A DNA stretch of 64,000 bases from Arthrobacter sp. Leaf234 (GTDB lineage: Bacteria > Actinomycetota > Actinomycetes > Actinomycetales > Micrococcaceae), in the NCBI RefSeq assembly GCF_001422665.1, contig NZ_LMLU01000001.1, positions 292,797-356,796 on the forward strand. Direction: 5' to 3'. Numbering within the stretch: the first letter of the stretch is position 1; the number at the start of each line of letters is the position of its first letter. The position numbers and the translations under genes are program-made. Of the stretch, positions 9,323 to 17,940 are shown in pieces. Under the pieces are notes generated by a model. It did no database searches, was not told the DNA's origin, and worked only from the letters and a program-made list of their open reading frames with translations.

Positions 9323-9559
9323 ATGAAGACCATGACCTGCAAGCAGCTCGGCGGCCCCTGCGATCTCGCCCTCACGGGTGACTCCGCGGACATCATCATC
9401 CAGGCCCAGGACCAGCACCTGAAGGACGCCGTCACCGCCGGTGACACCGCGCACCAGCCGGCGCGCGCCGCCATGAAGGGCCGCTGGAAGAACCCGATCA
9501 AGGGGCTTGGCTGGTACAACGGCACCAAGAAGACGTTCGCGGCGCTCCCGGAGGACTGA
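9323..9559 (+). CDS. DUF1059-like small protein
   Basis: The 78-residue soluble protein begins MKTMTCKQLGGPCDLAL and contains AQDQHLKDAV and MKGRWKNPIKGLGWY segments typical of a widespread small actinobacterial/proteobacterial family of unknown function. The paired Cys residues near the N-terminus could bind metal. A strong AGGAGGA lies 9 bases upstream of the ATG. It is transcribed in the direction of the sigma factor and could belong to its regulon, which is only inferred from adjacency. Confidence 0.75.
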   Translation: MKTMTCKQLGGPCDLALTGDSADIIIQAQDQHLKDAVTAGDTAHQPARAAMKGRWKNPIKGLGWYNGTKKTFAALPED

Positions 9560-9564
9560 AGGGG

Positions 9565-9624
9565 GCGCCTTCGGGGTCCGCGCCTTCGGGGTCCGCACCT
9601 TCGGGGGCCGCACCTTCGAGGGTC
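9565..9624. repeat. Four-unit 15-bp tandem repeat at convergent gene ends
   Basis: Four consecutive 15-bp units of the form GCRCCTTCGGGGTCC occupy 9565-9579, 9580-9594, 9595-9609 and 9610-9624. The first two are identical and the later two diverge. The array fills the whole gap between the DUF1059-like gene and the stop codon of the minus-strand CPBP protease gene, whose last bases it touches. Confidence 0.85.
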
Positions 9625-10399
9625 AGGTACCCGAGAGCACGATCAGCACGGCGAGGCCGTTGTTCACGGCGTGCAGGAGGATCGGCGCCCAGAGGTTCCC
9701 GTGGAACCGTCGCAGAAGGGCCAGCGCGACGCCGAGCGCGAAGAGATAGGCGAACCCGACCACCACGAGGTGCACGGCGGCGAAGAGGGCGGCGGACAGC
9801 AGTACGGCGAGCGCGGGGCGGAAGCGGCGGCCGAACCCGTCGAGGAACGCGCCGCGGAAGAGGACCTCCTCCCAGAGCGGCGTGAGGACCGCGACGACGA
9901 GCACCACGAACAGGACGACCGGGACGGGGAGTCCGGCCAGGTCCGCCAGCGGATCGTTGGTCGTGGGGGCTGCGCCGATGTCGAACCCCGTCAGACCGAG
10001 GACGGCGAGGAACACGCCCTGCAGCACGAGGGCGCCCGAGATGGCCGCGGGGATCTGCCAGAGGAGGTGGGCCATCCGTGGGCCCGGGCGGCGGAAGCCC
10101 AGCTGGGCCGCCGTGAGGTGGTTGCGGCGGACGAGATGGACGGACAGCGCTGCGAGCGCCGCCGCGGTGACGGTTCCCAGCAGCACGGGCACGAGGAGTT
10201 CCAGCGTGAAGTCGACGAGGCCTGTCAGCCCGAGGACCAGGATGACCCCGCACGCCGCCGCCACGTACAGCACCACGAACATCAGGGCCCAGCCCGCCTG
10301 CCGCAGTGTCACCACCGGTCCGGCGGCATCGGCGCCATACCCGCGATGGGTCTGGCGGACCTGGGCTGCCGGGCCGACGCCGCCCGGGAACGGGCTCAC
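9623..10399 (-). CDS. CPBP (CAAX/bacteriocin-processing) family intramembrane glutamic protease
   Basis: The GTG at 10399-10397 is taken as start because it overlaps the TGA of the upstream gene (GTGA); a longer frame upstream reads as Arg/Gly-rich noise. The 258-residue product has about seven membrane spans and the three CPBP motifs: EEVLFRGAF (EExxxR), FAAVHLVV, and ILLHAVNN near the C-terminus. Rce1-like members cleave CAAX proteins in eukaryotes and mature or confer immunity to peptides in bacteria; no such substrate gene is adjacent. It is coupled with the small membrane protein upstream. Confidence 0.82.
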   Translation of the reverse strand: MSPFPGGVGPAAQVRQTHRGYGADAAGPVVTLRQAGWALMFVVLYVAAACGVILVLGLTGLVDFTLELLVPVLLGTVTAAALAALSVHLVRRNHLTAAQLGFRRPGPRMAHLLWQIPAAISGALVLQGVFLAVLGLTGFDIGAAPTTNDPLADLAGLPVPVVLFVVLVVAVLTPLWEEVLFRGAFLDGFGRRFRPALAVLLSAALFAAVHLVVVGFAYLFALGVALALLRRFHGNLWAPILLHAVNNGLAVLIVLSGT

Positions 10400-10641
10400 G
10401 GCGTGCTGCCCTCGGTCGCCCCACGGGACGCATCGCCGTCGGGCACCTCGGCGGTACATCCCCTCGCCACCGCGCCGGCCCCCGCGGCGAGGAGGACCCA
10501 GCCGGCGGCGATCACCGTGCGGTATGCCGGGGACGTGCCCAGCCAGTCGAGCAGCAGCGACCGCCCGCCGAAGACCAGTGCCGCCGCCACGAAGCATCCT
10601 CCCGCGACGACGAACCAGACGTACTTCTTCCCGGACATCAT
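10396..10641 (-). CDS. Small two-span membrane protein upstream of the CPBP protease
   Basis: Start at 10641 (MMSGKKYVWF) is preferred because GGGGGGTCC lies directly upstream; an in-frame start 57 bases earlier lacks a site. The 81-residue product has two predicted membrane helices (about residues 6-28 and 40-62) and an acidic C-terminal tail. It overlaps the CPBP gene by 4 bases, so the two are probably co-translated. I recognise no family; it may be an accessory or simply a hypothetical membrane protein. Confidence 0.6.
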   Translation of the reverse strand: MMSGKKYVWFVVAGGCFVAAALVFGGRSLLLDWLGTSPAYRTVIAAGWVLLAAGAGAVARGCTAEVPDGDASRGATEGSTP

Positions 10642-10862
10642 GGACCCCCCAGCATGGTGAGCTCCCAGCCTACGGGGCGCGGCGGGATCGACCGACACCG
10701 ACGGAGCCGCGGGCTGCCGCCGTCGTGATGATTCCGCCGGTGCCGCCGATCAGGGTGGTTCTGGCAACCCCCACCACAGAAAAGCAAGGGTGGTTGTGAG
10801 GTCGACTTCTCGGGACGAGTGTGGGAATCGAGTGGCATTCTGCCGCTCCCTGAGGAGGTCCC

Positions 10863-11816
10863 ATGTTCTTCCACGTCCAGCAGCTCATCAACGAGATCAT
10901 CCCCGACGAGCCGGATCCCGCCGCAGCCAACGCCCTGCAGGAGGGCCTCGGCGGACAGTTCGGCGAGATGCGCACCATGATGCAGTACCTGTTCCAGAGC
11001 ATGAACTTCCGCGGCGCGGCCGCCAAGCCCTACCGTGACCTGATCCAGGGCATCGGCACGGAGGAGATCAGCCATGTCGAACTGATCGGCACGACCATCT
11101 CCCGGCTCCTCGACGGCTCACCCCGCTACCAGGGCACGCTCGACGACCCGCTGGACACCCCCGGCGCCGGTGGCGCGATCCCGCTGAACCTCGCCCTGTC
11201 CCAGGGCAACATCCACCACTACCTCGTGGGAGCTCAGGGTGCCATGCCGGTGGACTCGGCCGGTAATCCCTGGAGCGGAAGCTACGTCTACAACTCGGGC
11301 AACCTGCCGCTGGACCTCCTGTACAACCTGATGCTCGAGGCGACCGGCCGGCTCCAGAAGTGCCGGATGTACGAGATGACGGACAACAAGACCGCCCGCT
11401 CCACCATCGCCTACCTGATCGTCCGCGACCAGGCACACGAGAACGGCTACGCCAAGGCCCTCGAGACGCTCGGCGTGAAGTGGCAAGCGCTGCTGCCCAT
11501 CCCCAAGACCAACGCCGAGCAGTTCCCGGAGGTCAAGAAGCTCCTCGACCTCGGGCTGCAGAGCAAGCAGTACACCTTCGACCTCAAGGGGCAGTCGGAG
11601 GCCGGGAAGATCTACCAGGGGCTGTCCCCGTCGAACGACGGCACCCAGCTGGACGCCAGCGAGCAGGCCCCGCAGGGTGTGCCGTCGGAGATCGCGCCCG
11701 AGCGCCTGGAGGAGTTCGCCCCCGGGCTGGACCCCGCGCTGCTCGAGCTCATCCAGGCGACGGCGGACCTGGAGATGGCGGACATCGATGCGATGTTCGG
11801 ACCGGTCGAGAAGTAG
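10863..11816 (+). CDS. Manganese (dimanganese) catalase
   Basis: This 317-residue cytoplasmic enzyme decomposes H2O2 with a dinuclear Mn centre. The ferritin-like ligands are visible: Glu35 in GQFGEMRTMMQYLFQ, Glu68-x-x-His71 in TEEISHVEL, a Glu in the MLEATGR helix and the His of RDQAHENGYAKALE. Length and motif order match the non-haem catalase family. A strong GAGGAGG lies just before the ATG and a clear terminator hairpin follows at 11834-11863, so it is monocistronic. It adds heme-independent peroxide defence. Confidence 0.93.
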   Translation: MFFHVQQLINEIIPDEPDPAAANALQEGLGGQFGEMRTMMQYLFQSMNFRGAAAKPYRDLIQGIGTEEISHVELIGTTISRLLDGSPRYQGTLDDPLDTPGAGGAIPLNLALSQGNIHHYLVGAQGAMPVDSAGNPWSGSYVYNSGNLPLDLLYNLMLEATGRLQKCRMYEMTDNKTARSTIAYLIVRDQAHENGYAKALETLGVKWQALLPIPKTNAEQFPEVKKLLDLGLQSKQYTFDLKGQSEAGKIYQGLSPSNDGTQLDASEQAPQGVPSEIAPERLEEFAPGLDPALLELIQATADLEMADIDAMFGPVEK

Positions 11817-11833
11817 TCCTGCCCGAACGACGG

Positions 11834-11863
11834 AAGGGGCGCCCGCTGCTGCGGGCGCCCCTT
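11834..11863 (+). terminator. Terminator of the Mn-catalase gene
   Basis: A perfect 12-bp stem, AAGGGGCGCCCG at 11834-11845 with its complement at 11852-11863, surrounds a 6-base loop 18 bp after the stop. Confidence 0.75.
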
Positions 11864-11914
11864 CTGCGTCTACCCCGTCCAGCCGTGCCGCTACGTCGGC
11901 CCGGCCGGAGCGGG

Positions 11915-12067
11915 TCAGCTGTTCTCGGTGCGCACCGGGCTGTCGGTCTCCTCGAGGGGTGAGCCCTCCTCGGCCTCGTCGGCCAGTTCCTTATGTCCCT
12001 CCAGGGACTCGGACAGCTGCTGGTCGGCGCTCGGATCGTGCTGGGGCTTCTCGTCGTGAGTACTCAT
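11915..12067 (-). CDS. Small acidic hypothetical protein (50 aa)
   Basis: ATG at 12067 follows GGAAGGA at good spacing. The product MSTHDEKPQHDPSADQQLSE... is hydrophilic, strongly acidic and without cysteines or hydrophobic segments, so it is probably disordered and cytosolic. Arthrobacter-like genomes carry many such short Glu/Asp/Ser-rich proteins. It lies between catalase and the iron importer, both on separate transcripts. No function can be assigned. Confidence 0.6.
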   Translation of the reverse strand: MSTHDEKPQHDPSADQQLSESLEGHKELADEAEEGSPLEETDSPVRTENS

Positions 12068-12219
12068 GGGACGTCCTTCCGGTGGGATGGTGCCTGGTCG
12101 GTCCGACGCGGCAGCGGTGCTCGTCCGACGTCGTCCCGTCAGCCTACGCCTATCATCAGCAGGCTTGGTATCCCCCGCAGGCGGCGCGACGGCGGCGCCC
12201 CCGCCCCGCATCCGGCGGG

Positions 12220-13029
12220 TCAGCGCTCCGTGGTCGTGTGGTGCCGGCCGAGCGGGAGCATGAGCGGCTTGTTCGACATAGGATCCACGACCACGCGGCT
12301 GTCCAGCCCGAACACCGCCCGGATGGTGTCCTCGGTCAGCACCTCGGCCGGGGTGCCGAGCGCATGGACCCGTCCGTCGGTGAGGGCGATGAGGTGGTCC
12401 GCGTAGCGCGCGGCGAGATTCAGGTCGTGGAGCACGATCACGATGGTGGTCCCGCGGGACCGGTTGAGGTCCGTGAGGAGATCGAGCACCTCGAGTTGGT
12501 GGCTGACGTCGAGGAACGTGGTGGGTTCGTCCAGCAGCAGGATGTCCGTCTGCTGCGCCAGGGCCATCGCGATCCACACGCGCTGCCGCTGCCCGCCGGA
12601 GAGCTCGTCCACCGGCCGGTCCGCGAGCGCAGCCGTCTCGGTGGCGGTGAGGGCGTCCGCCACGGCCTGGTCGTCGGCCGGCGTCCACCGGGAGAACAGG
12701 CCCTGGTGCGGATGCCGCCCGCGGCCCACGAGGTCCGCGACCGTGATGCCCTCGGGTGCGGTGGGCGATTGCGGCAGGAGCCCCAGTGTCCGTGCCAGCT
12801 CCTTGGCCGGTGTCTGGTGCACCGCCCGCCCATCGAGGACCACCTGCCCGCCGCGGGGTGCGAGGAGCCGGGACATGGCGCGGAGCAGGGTGGACTTCCC
12901 GCAGGCGTTGGCCCCGACGATCACCGAGATGCCACCCATGGGCACCTGCAGATCGAGGCCCTCCACGACGGTCCGGTCCCCGTATCCGACCGTCAGGTCC
13001 AGGGCGTTCAGCGTATGGGCAGTGGTCAC
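12220..13029 (-). CDS. Iron-siderophore ABC transporter ATP-binding protein (FecE/FepC type)
   Basis: The 269-residue cytoplasmic ATPase has Walker A GANACGKST, signature LSGGQRQRVWIAMALAQ and Walker B ILLLDEPTTFLD followed by a His switch (VLHDLN). The TFLD-xx-HQ sequence is typical of Fe3+-siderophore and cobalamin importers. The start GTG at 13029 overlaps the permease TGA (GTGA). It closes a four-gene unit of binding protein, two permeases and ATPase. Expression should follow the iron box at 16222-16240. Confidence 0.92.
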   Translation of the reverse strand: MTTAHTLNALDLTVGYGDRTVVEGLDLQVPMGGISVIVGANACGKSTLLRAMSRLLAPRGGQVVLDGRAVHQTPAKELARTLGLLPQSPTAPEGITVADLVGRGRHPHQGLFSRWTPADDQAVADALTATETAALADRPVDELSGGQRQRVWIAMALAQQTDILLLDEPTTFLDVSHQLEVLDLLTDLNRSRGTTIVIVLHDLNLAARYADHLIALTDGRVHALGTPAEVLTEDTIRAVFGLDSRVVVDPMSNKPLMLPLGRHHTTTER

Positions 13030-14084
13030 AGCGAGCCTCCCGAGCGGTTGGTCCGCACGATCAGATAGACGAGGTAGGGCGCGCCCAGCACACCGGTGAT
13101 GACGCCGACCGGGTAGCGGACGTCGAAGGCGTACTGGCCGAGGAAGTCGGCCGTCACCACCAGCAGGCTGCCCACCAGGGCGGAGGGGATGAGCAGCGAC
13201 GCGCCGGGGCCGACGATCCGCGCGGCGATGGGCCCCGAGAGGAAGGCGACGAACGCGATCGGCCCGGCAGCCGCCGTCGCGAACGCGATGAGGCCGACGG
13301 CGGCGATGATCACGATGATGCGCGTGCGCTCGACGCGGACCCCGAGGGCCGCCGCGGCGTCGTCGCCCAGCTGGGACGTGGACAGGTTCCGGGACTGGGT
13401 CAGGAGGACGGGCGCGAGCACCGCGAGGGCGATGGCCACGGGCACCACCTCGGACCAGCGGGCCCCGTTCAGGCTGCCGGTCAGCCAGCGCGAGGCCTCC
13501 TGCAGGTCCCACTGCGCGGCCTTGCTCAGGACGTACGCCGTGAGGCTGTCCAGCATGGCGGCGATCCCGATGCCGATCAGGATCAGGCGCGTCCCGACGA
13601 CGCCGCCCTTGAAGGACAGCCCGTAGACCAGGAGGGCGATCCCGAGACCGGCGATGATCGCGAAGATCGAGACCTGCGTGGCGCCGAGTCCGAGCGTGAT
13701 GATGGCGAAGGCCGCCGCGGCGCTCGCACCCGCGCTGATCCCGATGATGTCCGGGCTCGCGAGCGGGTTCCGCAGCATGGTCTGGAACGTCACGCCGCCG
13801 ATCCCGAAGCAGAGGCCCGCGATGACCGCGAGGGTGGCGCGCGGGAGCCGGAGGCGCCCCACGGTGAAGCTCGCGCCGTCGATGTCCTGCCCCAGGACCA
13901 CCCCGAGGACCTCGCGGGGGGAGTAGGTGGTCTGCCCGACACACAGGGAGACGATGAAGGCGACGACGATCAGGGCGGCGAGGACACCGACCACGAGGCG
14001 TCGCCGAGCCGTGCGGCGCCGTCGCCCCTGCGCGATCTCACCGGCGGTGATGCCGACGCGCGGTGGTGCCTGCAGCGCTGTCAC
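13026..14084 (-). CDS. Iron-siderophore ABC transporter permease (FecD type)
   Basis: The 352-residue membrane protein has about nine or ten spans and the FecCD-family signature (RLPRATLAVIAG, FQTMLRNPLASPDIIGISAGAS). The coupling helix that docks on the ATPase is visible before the RNPLA segment. A GTG start at 14084 overlaps the preceding permease stop, and its own stop overlaps the ATPase start. Heterodimer formation with the neighbouring permease is expected. Confidence 0.92.
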   Translation of the reverse strand: MTALQAPPRVGITAGEIAQGRRRRTARRRLVVGVLAALIVVAFIVSLCVGQTTYSPREVLGVVLGQDIDGASFTVGRLRLPRATLAVIAGLCFGIGGVTFQTMLRNPLASPDIIGISAGASAAAAFAIITLGLGATQVSIFAIIAGLGIALLVYGLSFKGGVVGTRLILIGIGIAAMLDSLTAYVLSKAAQWDLQEASRWLTGSLNGARWSEVVPVAIALAVLAPVLLTQSRNLSTSQLGDDAAAALGVRVERTRIIVIIAAVGLIAFATAAAGPIAFVAFLSGPIAARIVGPGASLLIPSALVGSLLVVTADFLGQYAFDVRYPVGVITGVLGAPYLVYLIVRTNRSGGSL

Positions 14085-15124
14085 AGTTCACGCACCTTCT
14101 GCCGTCGGACGATGTAGATGAAGAAGGGGGCACCCACGAGCGCGGTGATGATGCCGACGTCGATCTCCTCGGGGCGCGCCACGATCCGCCCGAGGACGTC
14201 GGTGGACGTGAGGAGGATGGCCCCGAGGACGGCGGAGAGGGGCAGCAGCCAGCGGTGGTCCACGCCGATCAGCAGGCGGCAGGCGTGCGGGACCACGAGG
14301 CCCACGAAGCCGATGGGCCCGGTCACGGCGGTCACCGCCCCACACAGGAGGACGGCGCCGAAGGCGGCGAGCCCCCGCGCCACGGCCACGCGTTCGCCGA
14401 GCCCGGCCGCCAGCTCGTCGCCGAGGGCCAGGGAGTTGAGCGAGCGGGCGGAGAGGAGGCTGAGGAGGAGGCCGACGGCGAGGAACGGGAGCACCTGGGA
14501 GATGCTCGAGAAGGTGCCTCCGCCCACACCACCGATCAGCCAGGACCGCACGCTACCCGAGATGTCACCGCGCGGGAGCACGACGGCGCTGATGAGCGAG
14601 GTCAGCGCGGCAGAGGTGGCGGCACCGGCCAGCGCGAGCTTCAGGGGCGTCGCTCCGCCGCGACCGAGCGAGCCCACCACGTAGACGAACACGGCGGTGA
14701 CGGAGGCGCCGGCGATGGCCACCCAGATGTAGCCCGTCGCCGAGCTCAGGCCGACGGTCGCGATCGCGGTGACGACGGCGAGGGAGGCTCCGGTGTTGAC
14801 CCCGAGGATCCCGGGGTCGGCGAGCGGGTTGCGGGTGACGCCCTGCATGACCGCCCCGGAGAGGCCGAGTGCCGCACCGGCGAGCACCGCGAGCAGGGTC
14901 CGCGGGATCCGCTTGGCCACCGCCGCCTCGTTGAAGCCGTCCGTCGATCCGCCCAGGGCCGCGATCACGTCGGCGAGCGACACGTCGCGTGAGCCGATGC
15001 CCACGGACGCGAAGGCCACCGCCCCCAGCACGGCGAGGGCGATGACGAGCCAGAACGGCCGGAGCCGTCGCAGTCCCCGCGCGGTGGCGGGCGCTGCGAC
15101 GGCCGGCGGGGCGGACGGGGGCAC
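14081..15124 (-). CDS. Iron-siderophore ABC transporter permease (FecC/FepD type)
   Basis: The GTG at 15124-15122 is chosen because it shares a base with the TAG of the binding-protein gene (TAGTG), matching the tight coupling of the unit. The 347-residue product has a soluble N-terminal tail, then about nine membrane spans with FecCD signatures RIPRTLLAVLAGAALGLSGAVMQGVTRNPLADPGILGVNTGAS and GPIGFVGLVVPH. It pairs with the FecD-type permease encoded next to form the translocation channel. Confidence 0.9.
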   Translation of the reverse strand: MPPSAPPAVAAPATARGLRRLRPFWLVIALAVLGAVAFASVGIGSRDVSLADVIAALGGSTDGFNEAAVAKRIPRTLLAVLAGAALGLSGAVMQGVTRNPLADPGILGVNTGASLAVVTAIATVGLSSATGYIWVAIAGASVTAVFVYVVGSLGRGGATPLKLALAGAATSAALTSLISAVVLPRGDISGSVRSWLIGGVGGGTFSSISQVLPFLAVGLLLSLLSARSLNSLALGDELAAGLGERVAVARGLAAFGAVLLCGAVTAVTGPIGFVGLVVPHACRLLIGVDHRWLLPLSAVLGAILLTSTDVLGRIVARPEEIDVGIITALVGAPFFIYIVRRQKVREL

Positions 15125-16152
15125 TAGGCGTTGTCTGCGGCGTCCGAGAGGAGCGTGAGGTAGTCCTCGAGCACCCACGAGATGGACAGCGGCGTGGGGT
15201 TGGCCGCGGTGCCCACGGGCGTGGTGCCGGGAAGGTTCACGACAGCTTTGTTGGCGACCGCGGGGATCTGCGAGAGCAGCGGATCGGCCTCGAGCGTGGA
15301 GACCAGTTCGTCGTCGCCGTACGTGACGATGATGTCGACGTCGTCCAGCACGTCGGCCTGCTCGGTGCTGATGGTCCCGGAGAAGAGGTCGGTCTCCGCG
15401 GATGCGGTGGCGACGCTCGCCGGTGTGGCGAGGCCGAGGTCCTCGAAGAACATGGCCCGGGTGTCGTGCGTGGTGTAGTAGCTGACCTCGCTGAGGTCCG
15501 TGGGGTCCACGTGCGTCATGAACATGGTCTTCTTGCCGGCGATGCCGGGGAATTCCGCGGTGGCGTCGCTGATCTGCTGGTCGAGGTCCGCGATCAGCTC
15601 CTTGCCCTCCTCGGCCATGCCCATGCCGGCGCTGTTGAGCTCGATCATCTCGCGCCACGGGGTGCCCCAGGCGGTCTCGGGGAAGGCGACGACGGGGGCG
15701 ATCTCGCTGAGGGTGTCGTAGTCCTCCTGCGTAAGGCCCGAGTACGCCGCGAGGATGACGTCCGGCGCGGTATCCGCGACGGCCTCGAAGTCGATGCCGT
15801 CGGTCTCGTCGAACAGCACGGGCGTCTCGCCGCCCAGCTCATCGAGCTTCTCGGTCACCCAGGGGAGGACGCCGTCGCCGTCGTCGTCACCGAAGGTGGC
15901 GGCCGCCATGCCGACGGGGACGACGCCGAGCGCGAGGGGCACCTCCTGGTTGGCCCAGGCCACGGTCGCCACGCGCTCCGGCTTCTCCTCGATGGTGGTG
16001 GTCCCGAAGCCGTGCTCGATGGTGATGGGCTCGAAGCCGGCGCTGGAGGGTGCCTCGGCGGCGGACTCGGCGGCCGGCGTGGAGCAGGCAGCGAGCGCGA
16101 CGGTCATGGCTGCGGCGGCAGCGAGGGCGAGGAGTTTCGGGGCGCGGAGCAT
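15124..16152 (-). CDS. Iron-siderophore substrate-binding lipoprotein
   Basis: This 342-residue protein has a signal peptide and the lipobox LAAC, anchoring it to the outer face of the membrane. The mature part has the two-lobed class III binding fold: EPITIEHGFGTTTIEEKPERVATV opening strand, a WANQEVPLALGV segment, and long inter-lobe helix after WREMIELNSAG. This pattern is usual for hydroxamate/catecholate siderophore receptors. It is first in the importer operon, 70 bp downstream of an IdeR-like iron box. The particular siderophore is not predictable, and no siderophore biosynthesis genes are in the window. Confidence 0.9.
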   Translation of the reverse strand: MLRAPKLLALAAAAAMTVALAACSTPAAESAAEAPSSAGFEPITIEHGFGTTTIEEKPERVATVAWANQEVPLALGVVPVGMAAATFGDDDGDGVLPWVTEKLDELGGETPVLFDETDGIDFEAVADTAPDVILAAYSGLTQEDYDTLSEIAPVVAFPETAWGTPWREMIELNSAGMGMAEEGKELIADLDQQISDATAEFPGIAGKKTMFMTHVDPTDLSEVSYYTTHDTRAMFFEDLGLATPASVATASAETDLFSGTISTEQADVLDDVDIIVTYGDDELVSTLEADPLLSQIPAVANKAVVNLPGTTPVGTAANPTPLSISWVLEDYLTLLSDAADNA

Positions 16153-16221
16153 GGGGGCCTTCCAGGGGTGACGACAATGACGGGTACCGGCGTGCTACCG
16201 GTCGGATCGACCCTCGGAGCA

Positions 16222-16240
16222 TCAGGTAAGGATTACCTTA
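16222..16240 (-). promoter_or_regulatory. IdeR/DtxR-type iron box
   Basis: The 19-mer TCAGGTAAGGATTACCTTA matches the actinobacterial iron-box consensus (TTAGGTTAGGCTAACCTAA) at 14 of 19 positions and is nearly palindromic. It lies 70-88 bp upstream of the siderophore-binding lipoprotein gene, where Fe2+-loaded IdeR/DtxR would repress. Confidence 0.75.
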
Positions 16241-16365
16241 GCAGGGATTAGCGCACGCGAGTGTGACGTTATTCCGACGCCGCATTCGGCCGTACCGCCC
16301 GGCCCGCCGACAGCCATGCGGACACTCCCTGACCGCGAGGACGTGCGCCCGGTGCAGTCGGGGAG

Positions 16366-16377
16366 CACAATCCGGGC
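16366..16377 (+). promoter_or_regulatory. Leaderless -10 element (CACAAT + 6 nt) for the VOC gene
   Basis: CACAAT at 16366-16371 is followed by six bases and the ATG at 16378, with no closely spaced ribosome binding site. Confidence 0.4.
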
Positions 16378-16776
16378 ATGACTCTGCGCTGGTACTCCAC
16401 CGTCATCGAATCCACCGATCACCGTGCGCTGGCGCGCTGGTGGGCCGAGGCACTCGGGTGGGAGGTCATGTTCGACACCGACGAGGAAGCTGTCCTCGTA
16501 CCGCCCTGGGCTCGCGATCTCGGCTCGAAGCTGGCCTTCGAGCAGGTGCCGCCCGGACTCGTGTTCGTGCCCGTGGAGCACGCCAAGGAGGGGAAGAACC
16601 GCCTGCACCTCGATTTCGCGCCACACACGAGCCAGGATCGGGACGCCGAGATCGAGCGCCTCGTGCGCCTCGGGGCGACGCGCACCGACGTGGGCCAGGG
16701 CCCGGACGTCAGCTGGGAAGTCCTCGCCGACCCGGACGGCAACGAGTTCTGTGTGCTGTCCTCGCGGGAGTACTGA
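16378..16776 (+). CDS. VOC (glyoxalase/bleomycin-resistance-like) family protein
   Basis: The 132-residue protein has two beta-alpha-beta-beta-beta modules: an N-terminal STVIESTDHRALARWWAEALGWEV unit and a C-terminal unit ending DPDGNEFCVL, the usual closing strand. The GKNRLHLDFA strand supplies a metal-site-like His. The D-P-D-G-N-E-F-C variant is common in actinobacterial VOC proteins of unknown substrate. It is divergent from the iron importer and monocistronic, with a hairpin after it. Confidence 0.8.
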   Translation: MTLRWYSTVIESTDHRALARWWAEALGWEVMFDTDEEAVLVPPWARDLGSKLAFEQVPPGLVFVPVEHAKEGKNRLHLDFAPHTSQDRDAEIERLVRLGATRTDVGQGPDVSWEVLADPDGNEFCVLSSREY

Positions 16777-16826
16777 TCCCCGGCCCGAGTCCGATCCGGC
16801 GGGAGGCGCGACCCGCCGGACATGAC

Positions 16827-16861
16827 GAAGGACCGCCGGACGGCAGCTCCGACGGTCCTTC
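16827..16861. terminator. Bidirectional hairpin between convergent genes
   Basis: GAAGGACCG (16827-16835) pairs with CGGTCCTTC (16853-16861). It serves the plus-strand VOC gene and the minus-strand DUF2382 gene that ends at 16906. Confidence 0.6.
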
Positions 16862-16905
16862 ATCGCATCCTTCGGGTGGAGCCGCTCGGCCCCGCCCGTC
16901 CTCCG

Positions 16906-17784
16906 TCAGAGTTCGATGCGCTCCGTCTCGATGACTTCCTTACGGACCTGGCCGCCCACCGTCTCGTCGTGGGTGTGCGCCTCACGGCTGACACGCACCC
17001 GCTCGATGGGCACCACGTCCATCTCGACGCGGGGCTTCTCCTCGTACAGGACCAGTTCGACGACGTCCCCGCTGAAGGCCGTCTCCACCGCCGAGTACAG
17101 GCGCTCGCGCTCGGCCTTGCTGAAGGTGCCCGAGCCGTCGTCGTAGAGGGGCTTGCCGTCGCTGACCGGGACGCGCTCGACGACGAGCTCCTCGCGCCGG
17201 ATCTGGACGGTCATGGTGACGTCCTCGGTGACCACGCGCTTGACCAGGCGCACCCGTTCCGTCTCCCGGAGTTCGGTGCCGACCCTCAGCTGCTCCTCGG
17301 AGCGCGTCATGGCCAGATCGCCGTCGTCGTCCGTCCCACCCGGGCCGGCACCGCGTCGCAGTCCCTGGTCGCGGCGCGGCTGCTCGGCACGCCCCGCGAA
17401 GGCGTCGGAGCGTGAGGACCGGTTGCCGCCGGTGGCGGGAGTCTCGTCGAGCGTCTCGTCCTTCGGCGCCATCAGGCCGTAGTAGCGCAGCAGGTGCTGC
17501 TCCTCCTCCGGGCTGAGGTGCCCGTCCTGGGACATCTTCGGTGACGAATGGACGGTGCCGTGCGGGTACGGCAGGCGGACGTCGTTCCCGTCGAGGACCG
17601 CATCGCGCAGCGGTGCGAAGGACTCCGGCTCGCCCGACGCGTGGGTGGTGATCGTGACCCAGCTGGGTTCGCCGGTGGCATCGTCGACGTAGAGGTGCCC
17701 CATCGGCCCGAGGACCGCCCCGTCCTCGCTCAGCACGTTGCCGCCGGCGTTCATCGAGTCCTTCATCTGGTCGAGCGTGATCAT
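16906..17784 (-). CDS. PRC-barrel and DUF2382 (YsnF/AvaK-like) stress protein
   Basis: The 292-residue soluble protein has an N-terminal PRC-barrel-like domain (about residues 1-85; GPMGHLYVDDATGEPSWVTI) and a flexible Ser/Gly/Arg-rich linker (about 105-155). The DUF2382 domain (about 160-292) has repeated EELRVGTELRETERVRLVKRVVTEDVTMTV-like amphipathic strands. Such proteins are stress-associated in actinobacteria and cyanobacteria, with unknown biochemistry. A strong AAAGGGCCACC precedes the ATG. It is monocistronic, with terminator 16827-16861. Confidence 0.85.
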   Translation of the reverse strand: MITLDQMKDSMNAGGNVLSEDGAVLGPMGHLYVDDATGEPSWVTITTHASGEPESFAPLRDAVLDGNDVRLPYPHGTVHSSPKMSQDGHLSPEEEQHLLRYYGLMAPKDETLDETPATGGNRSSRSDAFAGRAEQPRRDQGLRRGAGPGGTDDDGDLAMTRSEEQLRVGTELRETERVRLVKRVVTEDVTMTVQIRREELVVERVPVSDGKPLYDDGSGTFSKAERERLYSAVETAFSGDVVELVLYEEKPRVEMDVVPIERVRVSREAHTHDETVGGQVRKEVIETERIEL

Positions 17785-17940
17785 GGTGGCCCTTTCGACG
17801 TGGATCGTTCCTCCTCACCGTAGGGGCCGATCGACCTGATAGCAAGCATGCTTAGTACCGAACGTGGTTGCCGTCGGCACCGAAGCTCGGCGATCCGCTG
17901 ATCCAGCCCTCCTCGCCTCCGCACGCGGCGCATCCACCAC

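Noticed and set aside
13945-15130. Possible gene fusion of binding protein and permease suggested by continuous open frames
   Set aside because: The two coding frames differ; the TAG/GTG overlap at 15122-15126 gives separate proteins.
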